In this document: positions 15,730-22,194 of the stretch, one piece after another
Position numbering within the stretch: position 1 is the stretch's first letter
Layout: each line of letters starts with the position of its first letter
NCBI RefSeq assembly: GCF_000307855.1
Contig: NZ_AJLR01000115.1
Span: 1-33,751 of the forward strand
Source of the DNA: Schinkia azotoformans LMG 9581
Lineage (GTDB): Bacteria; Bacillota; Bacilli; Bacillales; Bacillaceae_J
DNA: 33,751 nucleotides
Direction of reading: 5' to 3'
The notes under the pieces: model-generated
The model's input: only the letters and a program-made list of their open reading frames with translations
Told to the model about the DNA's origin: nothing
The model's database searches: none
Program-made: the position numbers and the translations under genes

Positions 15730-16131
15730 ATGAAAAAATTGATTGTTTTACTTTTGTTAGGATTATATTTAGTAGGCTACAATACACCAGCTCATTCACA
15801 AACACTAAATGAAGCTGATACGGAACTATGCGATACGTTGAAATATGCCTTAATTAATACCCTAAGAGAACCGATTGATAAAGCAATAGCTGAAATTTAT
15901 CAAGATGATAAGAATGCACCAGAGGGGCTTACTTGGGCTTCATATGATACGGAAATTCTGAAGATAAAGCAGATGAATGGAGTAGGTGGAGCCTATGCGA
16001 TCACATTAAAGGTTCTCCCTTATTATCGTGCTCATAACACGTATGGCGAGGATATAGTCATAGTAAGTTCTAACGGAGAGCTCATTGAATATAAACATTT
16101 AAAAACGTTTCCCATAGTCGAGTTCAATTAA
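15730..16131 (+). CDS. Secreted DUF3888-like protein
   Basis: The frame encodes 133 residues. A classical signal peptide spans about 1-24 (MKKLIVLLLLGLYLVGYNTPAHSQ), so the protein should be exported. The mature part begins ELCDTLKYALINTLREPIDKAIAEIYQD, then ILKIKQMNGVGGAYAITLKVLPYYRAHNTYGEDIVIVSSNGELIEY. This is the layout of DUF3888, a family of small secreted Bacillus proteins without known function. I placed the start at ATG 15730, eight bases after GAGGTGAT; the upstream GTG and ATG overlap the ribosome site. A perfect hairpin abuts the ribosome site. Confidence 0.75.
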   Translation: MKKLIVLLLLGLYLVGYNTPAHSQTLNEADTELCDTLKYALINTLREPIDKAIAEIYQDDKNAPEGLTWASYDTEILKIKQMNGVGGAYAITLKVLPYYRAHNTYGEDIVIVSSNGELIEYKHLKTFPIVEFN

Positions 16132-16136
16132 TACAC

Positions 16137-16190
16137 AGTTGGGGTAGAGCCTTCAGTGAAGCCAAAGGCTTTAAAGAAGGAGGAATATAT
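16137..16190 (+). pseudogene. Fragment of a second nitroreductase gene
   Basis: About 54 bases encode VGVEPSVKPKALKKEEYIK and then a stop. The stretch matches residues VGVEPSEKPKVLIKEEYAA of the nitroreductase at 14711 (DNA 15001-15055) with only scattered base changes. Nothing before or after it continues the gene. It is a relic of a duplicated or recombined nitroreductase, now lying just after the DUF3888 gene. Confidence 0.75.
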
Positions 16191-16201
16191 TAAATAATAA
16201 C

Positions 16202-16348
16202 ATGAAGGAATCCGCCTTATTTAACGAGTTTTGTGATGATATATATGTGTTTAGGGTGGAGAGAGTGGATATGTTAAAAAAAGTCACATTTAAAAGGAAC
16301 TCCCCTCTTTTTATTGTGGAATTGCTGCACAAGAAGGAAGAAATATAA
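16202..16348 (+). CDS. Possible 48-residue protein, unrecognised
   Basis: An ATG at 16202 opens a frame of 48 codons ending RNSPLFIVELLHKKEEI. AGGAGG lies about 20 bases upstream, too far for an ideal site. An internal ATG (MLKKVTFKRNSP) follows GGAGAG and would give 24 residues. Composition is protein-like, with basic and hydrophobic residues in reasonable balance, but I recognise no family. It could equally be a relic between the nitroreductase fragment and the membrane protein at 16369. Confidence 0.3.
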   Translation: MKESALFNEFCDDIYVFRVERVDMLKKVTFKRNSPLFIVELLHKKEEI

Positions 16349-16368
16349 AATTACTAGGGGGATTAGAT

Positions 16369-16701
16369 ATGATTGGTTGGCTTAACGTTGTCAGTCTCGT
16401 GCTTGGGTTAGTGGCTTGGATACTTCCTGTTGTTAACCTAATGCGATACAAAAAGAATGCCCATAATAATTGGTTTGTTCTATCCATTATGAGTATTAGT
16501 GCTTGTGCTATTTCGCTATATTTCCAGATTTTCTATCATTATCATCTGGTAAAGAGTAAGGATTGGACTGCCCTTATGGATACAATGGGTGCTGTTGTAT
16601 TTGCCGCGGAAGTTCTTCTCATCATTACCATCATATTAAATGTAATTACTCTGATTGTATATCGTGACAGTAACACACTTAAATTAAAGAGAGACATTTA
16701 A
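16369..16701 (+). CDS. Small multi-pass membrane protein
   Basis: This 110-residue protein has three hydrophobic helices, at about 3-23, 37-58 and 70-98, with basic loops (RYKKNAHNN) and a basic C-terminus (LKLKRDI). It starts with ATG seven bases after AGGGGGAT, a good site. Similar three-helix proteins of unknown function occur in many Bacillaceae, but I cannot name the family with certainty. There is no soluble domain and no catalytic motif. Confidence 0.7.
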   Translation: MIGWLNVVSLVLGLVAWILPVVNLMRYKKNAHNNWFVLSIMSISACAISLYFQIFYHYHLVKSKDWTALMDTMGAVVFAAEVLLIITIILNVITLIVYRDSNTLKLKRDI

Positions 16702-16823
16702 ACAGCGAAAAACGGGAGTAATAAATCAAGATGTATTTTATGAAATTAGAGAGATTATCGACGAATATTTTAATGCCCATAGCTCTATGTTAGCAACTAA
16801 AATGATTTTCAGGAGGTGATTGC

Positions 16824-17429
16824 TTGAGATATGTCAATACATTTGTTATCAGTTTAATAAGCTTTTTCGTGCTAGATTTCTTTCAGGTTGACAATGTGTT
16901 CATAGTTGGTACTGTAATGGTTTTAATATTAGTGGGGGTTATGCTTCCGTTGCTGTATACTGTTCTTTTGGAAACGGATATTGATAAGATTGAAAAGTTT
17001 CTATTAAAAAATAAACGAAATCCAAATTTTTATATTGTATATGCAATGGCAAATCGGCTTGATGAGGATGTTAGAGATTTAACAGAAAAACTTTTAAAAA
17101 AGTATAAGTCACCATCACGTCAAGCCCATTATAAAATTGCGGAAGCCTTGTATTTTAAAAATTTTTCAGTCATACGATCGCAAGTTGAACAAATTAAGAA
17201 TCCTTCCTATCAATCCTACTATCAAGCTATTGTTTTATTAGAAGATGGCGATATCAATGGTGCTAATAATGCCATTGAAAAAATTTCATCGAAGTGGATG
17301 AAAAACGCCTTATTAGCCGAACGGAAAAAAAGCTTAACAACTTATTGGATGCTAAAAGCTATGCGGAGAAGGCAATACTGCATTCAAAAGGACTGCAAAG
17401 ATATTTGTTACATAAAACTTATGAAATAG
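16824..17429 (+). CDS. Membrane-anchored helical protein with probable frameshifted C-terminus
   Basis: The start is a TTG seven bases after AGGAGGTGAT. Two N-terminal membrane helices (about 5-20 and 25-47) are followed by a soluble helical part (50-170) with TPR-like pairs such as QAHYKIAEALYFKNFSVIRSQVEQI and YQAIVLLEDGDINGANNAIEKI. At the seven-A run 17325-17331 the frame appears to slip. The annotated tail (TTYWMLKAMRRRQYC...) is atypical, while the minus-one frame reads NNLLDAKSYAEKAILHSKG and stops at 17443, restoring about 206 residues. One missing A explains it. Sequencing error, a real mutation or slippage on the A-run are all possible. Function unknown; TPR-like scaffolding is a guess. 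Confidence 0.7.
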   Translation: MRYVNTFVISLISFFVLDFFQVDNVFIVGTVMVLILVGVMLPLLYTVLLETDIDKIEKFLLKNKRNPNFYIVYAMANRLDEDVRDLTEKLLKKYKSPSRQAHYKIAEALYFKNFSVIRSQVEQIKNPSYQSYYQAIVLLEDGDINGANNAIEKISSKWMKNALLAERKKSLTTYWMLKAMRRRQYCIQKDCKDICYIKLMK

Positions 17430-17540
17430 AATTTAGCGAATAGTACTTTTTCGCATTGGTATGGATGGACGGCGATTCTTCGAAGAGGAGGGATTGCCAT
17501 TTTTCGTATTTGTTACTAAATATAGAGGGGGAATATTGAA

Positions 17541-18017
17541 ATGAAATCCAAAAGGACAGTTGCGACAGTAGTTACCATTATATTGTCTATTTTTGTGTTG
17601 ATAAATCTATTAAAGAAGGACTTATGGGATGTTAATGCAGAATCGTTGAAAAAAGAAGTATTAACGATTGGAGAATCTGTTGAAACAGTCAATTTATCAG
17701 ATCTAACTCCATTTGAATGGGATGTAGCATACTCCTTTGATCCATACGCATCAAAGGATATGATCTATGCTACAGTTGGATATAAATGGGACAATATTAG
17801 CGAAACGGTAAGTGAAGGAATGAACCAAATTGTTTTTATGAAGGATGGAAAAGTGGTTTGTTATTTGTATGGCTACCCTGAAAATAATGGATATGGCCTA
17901 TATTTTACCGGTGAAAATAAAACGGGTGTAACTTCTGCTTCTGTGTTTAGTGCTGAGGATGATTTAACTTTCCGTGTTGTAAGAAGTGATGGTGTTATAC
18001 ATTTAAAGAATAATTAA
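17541..18017 (+). CDS. Membrane-anchored extracytoplasmic protein, unrecognised
   Basis: The frame encodes 158 residues. The N-terminus is basic then hydrophobic (MKSKRTVATVVTIILSIFVLINLL), an uncleaved anchor or signal peptide, with no lipobox. The rest (25-158) is rich in beta-type segments such as DMIYATVGYKWDNISETVSEGMNQIVFMKDGKVVCYLYGYPENNGYG. It looks like a small exported beta domain. I recognise no family. ATG follows TAGAGGGGGAATATTGAA, a good site. It is the last gene before the riboswitch region, and no terminator separates it clearly from that region. Confidence 0.65.
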   Translation: MKSKRTVATVVTIILSIFVLINLLKKDLWDVNAESLKKEVLTIGESVETVNLSDLTPFEWDVAYSFDPYASKDMIYATVGYKWDNISETVSEGMNQIVFMKDGKVVCYLYGYPENNGYGLYFTGENKTGVTSASVFSAEDDLTFRVVRSDGVIHLKNN

Positions 18018-18149
18018 GTAACAACCATCTTCAACATCTCGCTTATTCTAGTAAACAGTCCTTAGTACAAGACCCCTTCAATTATTTAATGATTTGTTGT
18101 AATATATTAAATGTAGTAAAAATAATAATCTTCATTTATGAACTGGAAA

Positions 18150-18300
18150 ATTGTAGATAGGGTTCCGCTATTTATATAGGGCTGTGACCGAGGTCTACAT
18201 CTTTTACAAAATGTAAAAGGCACCTATTGACATAAAAGGTCCGAGGGGAAAGGTTCAGCGTATTTGTTATGCGTTGAAACCTTTCTTTTCGGACCTTTTT
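18150..18300 (+). promoter_or_regulatory. ykkC-family riboswitch with terminator, probably the nucleoside-diphosphate subtype (2c)
   Basis: Conserved ykkC elements appear in order: GATAGGGTTCCG (18156-18167), GGGCTGTGACCGAG (18179-18192), then AAAAGGCACC (18215-18224) and ACATAAAAGGTCCGAGG (18230-18246). P1 pairs TGTAGA (18152-18157) with TCTACA (18194-18199). P3 is a perfect stem CTTTTACA/TGTAAAAG (18201-18219). The expression platform is a long terminator: AAAAGGTCCGA (18234-18244) pairs with TCGGACCTTTT (18289-18299) around an inner AAAGGTT/AACCTTT hairpin, and T-rich sequence follows. The 5' arm of the terminator overlaps the last aptamer segment, so ligand binding should prevent termination. 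The next gene is a NUDIX hydrolase, the known context of ykkC-2c RNAs that bind ADP/CDP-type ligands. The subtype is inferred from that gene. Confidence 0.75.
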
Positions 18301-18322
18301 ATTTTAAAAGGAGGTTAATCGT

Positions 18323-18766
18323 ATGGAAAGAATTGACGAATTAAAAGCTGGTGTTGCTGTAATTATTTTGAATGAGGAAAATCAAGTTTTATTACAGAAA
18401 AGGGCAGATGTAGGATTATGGGGTATTCCTTCGGGACATGTAGAAATAGGAGAAACAGTTTCTGAAACAGCTATAAGGGAGGTAAAAGAGGAAACCAATT
18501 TAGATATTAAAATTAAAAAGTTAATTGGTGTTTATTCTGACCCTAATTCACAGGTGTTTGTTTATCCAAGTGGTAAAGTAGTACATTTTATAACAACTTG
18601 TTTTCTTGCTGAAATTACAGGTGGAGAACTTAGATGTAATTCGGATGAATCACTTGAAATCAAATTTTTTGAAATACAAAACCTACCTCATGATTTACTG
18701 AAAATGCATCCTCGATGGTTAAAAGATGCTCTTGCGAATAGTGAAATCATTTATTCGTTAAAGTGA
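18323..18766 (+). CDS. NUDIX hydrolase under riboswitch control
   Basis: The 147-residue protein is a single NUDIX fold. The Nudix box runs from GHVEIGETVSETAIRE (about 38-53) into VKEETNLDI. It keeps all the metal-binding Glu residues of the REUXEE core, while the final Gly of the consensus is Asn. An aromatic WGIPSGHVE precedes it. Such enzymes cleave nucleoside diphosphates linked to another group, or NDPs and NTPs themselves; the actual substrate cannot be read from the box. The start is ATG after AAAAGGAGG. The upstream ykkC-type leader suggests it is made when a nucleotide ligand builds up, so NDP turnover is a reasonable hypothesis. A terminator follows, so it is monocistronic. Confidence 0.92.
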   Translation: MERIDELKAGVAVIILNEENQVLLQKRADVGLWGIPSGHVEIGETVSETAIREVKEETNLDIKIKKLIGVYSDPNSQVFVYPSGKVVHFITTCFLAEITGGELRCNSDESLEIKFFEIQNLPHDLLKMHPRWLKDALANSEIIYSLK

Positions 18767-18790
18767 TATCCTTATTCAAGGATAACGGGT

Positions 18791-18824
18791 AGCGTTTATG
18801 CAATAAAAGCGTAAACGCCTTTTC
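18791..18824 (+). terminator. Intrinsic terminator after the NUDIX gene
   Basis: GCGTTTATGC (18792-18801) pairs with GCGTAAACGC (18809-18818) with one mismatch or G-U pair around AATAAAA, followed by TTTT. A smaller ATCCTT/AAGGAT hairpin lies just upstream at 18768-18783. Confidence 0.85.
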
Positions 18825-18835
18825 TATTTATTTAA

Positions 18836-18858
18836 AAACGGGGCAGGGAAATTATGTT
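18836..18858 (+). repeat. Decayed REP-like copy
   Basis: ACGGGGCAGGGAAATTATG aligns with the REP core and right arm (ACGGGG-TCGGGAACT-GTG) with several substitutions, and the left arm is lost. I read it as an old, degraded copy; chance similarity is possible. Confidence 0.4.
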
Positions 18859-18912
18859 AAAATTAGAGGTAGCGAAAGTGATCATATAAATTAAAATTCT
18901 GGGGTGGGTAAA

Positions 18913-19131
18913 ATGCCTATTATAACTGTTAAATTAGCGAAAGGTAGAACGATTGAACAAAAACAGCAATTTGTCGAAGCTGTTACAAAAGAAGCAGTAA
19001 AAACTTTAAATGTTAAAAAGGAATGGATTACAGTATTGTTTGATGAATACGAACGTGAAAATTGGGCAACTGATGGACAGTTACATTCATTAAAATTTGG
19101 CGAAGGCTTTGGGAAGCAAGGAACAGAATGA
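18913..19131 (+). CDS. 4-oxalocrotonate tautomerase family protein
   Basis: The frame encodes 72 residues. Starting at ATG 18913, the second codon is Pro, giving the N-terminal catalytic Pro1 after Met removal (PIITVKLAKGRTIEQKQ). Arg11 of the family is present. The usual Arg39 is replaced by Thr and Phe50 by Trp, so the substrate probably differs from 4-oxalocrotonate. The family acts as keto-enol tautomerases in homo-oligomers. An upstream GTG at 18904 would hide Pro1 and lies in the GGGGTGG ribosome site, so I reject it. The C-terminal tail of about 12 residues is longer than in typical 62-residue members. Confidence 0.85.
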   Translation: MPIITVKLAKGRTIEQKQQFVEAVTKEAVKTLNVKKEWITVLFDEYERENWATDGQLHSLKFGEGFGKQGTE

Positions 19132-19183
19132 ACAAGCTCTTAGCTTGCGTATGAAGAGGTGTATTCGAGATAAGGAGGCGTAC

Positions 19184-19510
19184 ATGACTAAAAAAGTATC
19201 AGCAATGTTGGGGTTAATTTCTGGTCTATTGTCAATTTGTCTATGGATTTCCCTTAGCTTCTTTAATCCTTATTCAAATGCGGTTGATATTGAACCCATA
19301 ATAAATACGTTCATCATGTTATTTCTTCCTGCTTGTTTAGCAATCACTTCGTCTATAATGTCTAAAAAGCTTTTAATGTTAATTGCTTTCCTATGGGCAT
19401 TGCCAATTAGTTTGTATATGGCCATGACTCCCGGCATATTTGCCTTGTTTGGTGTTACATGCTTTGCCTATTTACTCAGTTACCTTCTGATGCTTGTAAG
19501 AGTGCGATAG
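19184..19510 (+). CDS. Small four-helix membrane protein
   Basis: The frame encodes 108 residues starting at ATG 19184, seven bases after AAGGAGG. Upstream in-frame codons back to 19097 overlap the tautomerase gene and are not needed. There are four hydrophobic helices, at about 7-25, 33-55, 60-79 and 82-105, with short loops (SFFNPYSNAVDIEP between helices one and two). I recognise no family. It ends 17 bases before the GTG of the DUF1835-like frame and may share a transcript with it. Confidence 0.7.
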   Translation: MTKKVSAMLGLISGLLSICLWISLSFFNPYSNAVDIEPIINTFIMLFLPACLAITSSIMSKKLLMLIAFLWALPISLYMAMTPGIFALFGVTCFAYLLSYLLMLVRVR

Positions 19511-19527
19511 AAAGGGATGTACAGTCA

Positions 19528-19866
19528 GTGAATAAATTTCAGCAAAATAATAGAAACATTGAAAGAGAATATAATACGGTACATCTCGTATGTGGTGAAT
19601 CTCCTGCGGGATATTTGCGTGTAGGTTTGGGACGTGAGAATAAAGTGATTGGGTTTCCAGACTTTTTTGCAGTTGGCCCCATAAAGGAGCTTCCTGAAAA
19701 AGTGGGGAGAAAGCGCAGATACGAATGGCTGCGGGATCATTTGAATTATCCAAATGATTTTATCGAAAAAGAGTATGAAAAGAGATTTTCCAAAACTCTT
19801 GCGGAAATTGATGCTATACCAGATCATGTTCCGATTGTTATTTGGATACAGCCTGTATTGATATAA
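19528..19866 (+). CDS. DUF1835-domain protein, truncated
   Basis: The frame encodes 112 residues starting at GTG 19528 after AAAGGGATG. The sequence TVHLVCGESPAGYLRVGL, VIGFPDFFAVGPI and KRRYEWLRDHL is the DUF1835 N-terminal domain. Full-length members run to about 250-300 residues, with a second domain (DUF3658), and continue after IVIW with an NAHEQTG-like motif. Here IVIW is followed by IQPVLI and a stop, so the gene appears cut at about 19850. The next gene's frame overlaps the last 25 bases, suggesting a deletion that joined two genes. Function of the family is unknown. Confidence 0.75.
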   Translation: MNKFQQNNRNIEREYNTVHLVCGESPAGYLRVGLGRENKVIGFPDFFAVGPIKELPEKVGRKRRYEWLRDHLNYPNDFIEKEYEKRFSKTLAEIDAIPDHVPIVIWIQPVLI

Positions 19867-20930
19867 ACGTGAGGAGTCATAAAGTTGAAAGTGCTATTTT
19901 TGTACAGGGGAAAACATATGCAAAAAATGGGGTTAAGTTTGCTCAAAATAATCAGGCAGACATTATAAAATGGGTTGAAGTTGAAATAGGATTAAAATAT
20001 GGAAAGCAATTTCAACTACATAAGGAAGAGGAGGGGAGTCTCCTTTATAAAGAATGCATCGATGGAGTTGCAGTCTCCCCTTCAGGATATATTGAAATTA
20101 AATTTGATCATAAAGGGAAACTCACTTTTTTCTCGATACATGGTCATTTTCCTCCAAAGGAAATGGTAAAGGAAGAGCTGTATACACTTACCTTAGAAAA
20201 AGTAGTACATATTGCTAAAGAACAGCTTAAGCTAATTGAATTTCCTTCTTATAAACAAAAGCGATTATTTCCCATTTTTGTAGTAGAAGAGATATATGTG
20301 AGAAATGATCAAATGTCGATCATTCCATTTGAAGTCTTCGCAGATACAAGGTCATATTTTAAAGTAGACGAAACGATTTATTGGGATAAACCTATTAATC
20401 AAACGTTTGAACAAAAAGAAATTAATTGGATTGAGGATGTATCAGTTGAGCAAGCATTTTCTTCCGAGCCCTCTCCGGATTCATTTCCAATCACAACAGA
20501 GGAACAGGAAAAATGTATAACGTCAGTTAAGGACTTTTTAAGGCAAGAATATCTTAATGAAACCGGAAAATGGACTTTAAAAACACTTCACCGTGATAAA
20601 GGGTACATTCATGCCATATTGAGAACGAACAAACAAGATAATCGAGTATTTCAACGGAAACTGATGATCATGATTGATGCGAAGAGTTTTGAAGTGTTAA
20701 ATTACATGGATAACCAAGCGATGTTGGAGATTTTTAATCAATTTCAAGCCCCTGATAAAGTAAGGATAACGAAAGAAGAAGCATATAAAAAAGTCAAGGA
20801 ACGGTTTGAGCTTAAATCTTACTATGTCTACGATTTTGAACAAAAACAATATGTGCTTTGCGGAAAATTAGATTGCGAATATGGGGTGAATGGGTCAAAT
20901 GGGGAAGTTATAGTGTTAAATGATTTGTAG
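19842..20930 (+). CDS. YcdB/YcdC-repeat-like protein (DUF4901-type)
   Basis: The frame is open from TTG 19842, giving 362 residues. GTG 19869 is the other candidate start, and neither has a good ribosome site; a good site (GAGGAG with TTG 19885) is in the wrong frame. The protein contains two long alpha-beta repeats resembling B. subtilis YcdB: LEKVVHIAKEQLKLIEFPSYKQK and ITKEEAYKKVKERFELKSYYVYDFEQKQYVLCGKLDCEYGVNGSNGEVI. No signal peptide or membrane segment is seen. The N-terminus may have been lost with the end of the DUF1835 gene. The function of the family is unknown. The DUF2812 gene begins 19 bases downstream of its stop, so co-transcription is likely. Confidence 0.65.
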   Translation: MDTACIDINVRSHKVESAIFVQGKTYAKNGVKFAQNNQADIIKWVEVEIGLKYGKQFQLHKEEEGSLLYKECIDGVAVSPSGYIEIKFDHKGKLTFFSIHGHFPPKEMVKEELYTLTLEKVVHIAKEQLKLIEFPSYKQKRLFPIFVVEEIYVRNDQMSIIPFEVFADTRSYFKVDETIYWDKPINQTFEQKEINWIEDVSVEQAFSSEPSPDSFPITTEEQEKCITSVKDFLRQEYLNETGKWTLKTLHRDKGYIHAILRTNKQDNRVFQRKLMIMIDAKSFEVLNYMDNQAMLEIFNQFQAPDKVRITKEEAYKKVKERFELKSYYVYDFEQKQYVLCGKLDCEYGVNGSNGEVIVLNDL

Positions 20931-20949
20931 TTAGAGGAGGGTGATGAGA

Positions 20950-22188
20950 ATGAATAAGACAGTCCTCAAACTTCGTCCCAGTGATTATTGGCGGATCGGT
21001 GAGCATGAAAGCTGGTTCCAAGACATGGCGGCTAAGGGATTCCATCTCAAAAAAATGGGAATATATTTTGCTCATTTTGTTAAAGGTGAACCAAAGAAAA
21101 TGAGGTATAGAATAGATGTATTAATGAAAAAGAAGATTTCACCTGAACAAATAGAGATGTATGCAGAAAGCGGATGGGACTATGTGACAGGCTACCAATT
21201 TTTTAAAGTGTTTTCATCATCAGAGGAGCTTGATGCACAAGAGCTTTATACAGATCCTGCCGAGCAATCTCATACATTAAAGGAACTGGATAAGAAATTA
21301 GCTATGAATGCTAGTGTAATTGCTGTCTCAATGCTCTTAATGATCGGGATGTTTACTTCTATTTGGTTTTTAGATGGTACACCTACTTTAGTTTTAGTTG
21401 AAGGGCAGGCTATTCAACAAACTATTTTAACCTTCTTCATCGGATATTTGGCCTATAAATCACTGCAAGCGGCTATTTTCATTCGTACTTTGCGGAAAAA
21501 TTTAATCAAAGGAAAACCGATTGATCATCATGCCCCTTGGGAGAAACTCTTCCGAAGAAATTCAACGATAGCTTTCCTATTTACACTAGTTGTTGGGTTG
21601 AGTATAATCCTTCCAGTTTTACACCTAGTAAAAGGTGACACGAAAACATTGCCAGAAGTAAGTCTGGACCTACCAATTGTCAGATTAGCAGATATAGAGC
21701 AGAATCCTGCCTTAGTTCGGGGAGAACCCGCGTATATGAGTGACAATGTTGATTGGGCAAACAGATATACGTATGATTGGAGCCCATTTGCACCGGTGCA
21801 ATATAAATCTGATGAAAACGGGGTAGTTCCTGGGGAATCGTGGAAGGACGGGAGTGGTGGATATTCACCAAGTATTGAAACAAGGTTTTATCAACTGAGA
21901 ATTCCAGCTATGGCGGATAATCTAATTTTTGATTTAATAAAATGGTATAGGTATGAAGATCCTTTTGAAGATTATGTTAAAACAAAGCATCCAAACTTTG
22001 ATCTATTGATTATTCATGAGGAAGAGGAGCTTAAAGAAGTTTTCGCATCTAGAGGGAAATACGTCATGCATGTTCGTTATCATGGCTACGCAAATATTAA
22101 TTCAGTTATAGAAAATGTTGAAAAGAAGATTATGGGACGCGGGGTCGGGAACTGCGTCCCGCTTGATAAAACAATTAGAAAAAGGTGA
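20950..22188 (+). CDS. DUF2812 membrane protein with REP-derived C-terminus
   Basis: The frame encodes 412 residues from ATG 20950, eight bases after GAGGAGGG. Residues 10-110 are a DUF2812 domain: WRIGEHESWFQDMAAKGFHLKKMG, then KGEPKKMRYRIDVL and AESGWDYVTGYQFFKVF. Three membrane helices follow (about 120-141, 158-178 and 202-224), then a long outer or inner domain to the C-terminus. DUF2812 proteins usually sit beside a PadR regulator; none is visible here. The last residues (MGRGVGNCVPL) are encoded by a REP copy at 22134-22160, so the original stop has been replaced and about 20 residues are new. The stop overlaps the ribosome site of nfrA. Confidence 0.8.
   Translation: MNKTVLKLRPSDYWRIGEHESWFQDMAAKGFHLKKMGIYFAHFVKGEPKKMRYRIDVLMKKKISPEQIEMYAESGWDYVTGYQFFKVFSSSEELDAQELYTDPAEQSHTLKELDKKLAMNASVIAVSMLLMIGMFTSIWFLDGTPTLVLVEGQAIQQTILTFFIGYLAYKSLQAAIFIRTLRKNLIKGKPIDHHAPWEKLFRRNSTIAFLFTLVVGLSIILPVLHLVKGDTKTLPEVSLDLPIVRLADIEQNPALVRGEPAYMSDNVDWANRYTYDWSPFAPVQYKSDENGVVPGESWKDGSGGYSPSIETRFYQLRIPAMADNLIFDLIKWYRYEDPFEDYVKTKHPNFDLLIIHEEEELKEVFASRGKYVMHVRYHGYANINSVIENVEKKIMGRGVGNCVPLDKTIRKR
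22134..22160 (+). repeat. REP-like palindrome, copy 4, inside the DUF2812 reading frame
   Basis: Arms GGGACGC/GCGTCCC around GGGGTCGGGAACT form a perfect stem. It is read through in frame as GRGVGNCVP, 28 bases before the stop. It is the only copy inside a coding sequence in the window. Confidence 0.93.
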
Positions 22189-22194
22189 CTATTC

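Noticed and set aside
16715-16819. Coding-like stretch reading QDVFYEIREIIDEYFNAHSS before the gene at 16824
   Set aside because: It has no start or ribosome site and is only about 35 codons. It could be a gene relic, but no family could be named.
18220-18240. TTGACA-like -35 (ATTGACATAAAA) as a promoter for the NUDIX gene
   Set aside because: No matching -10 lies 16-18 bases downstream, and the segment is better explained as the conserved 3' part of the ykkC-type aptamer.
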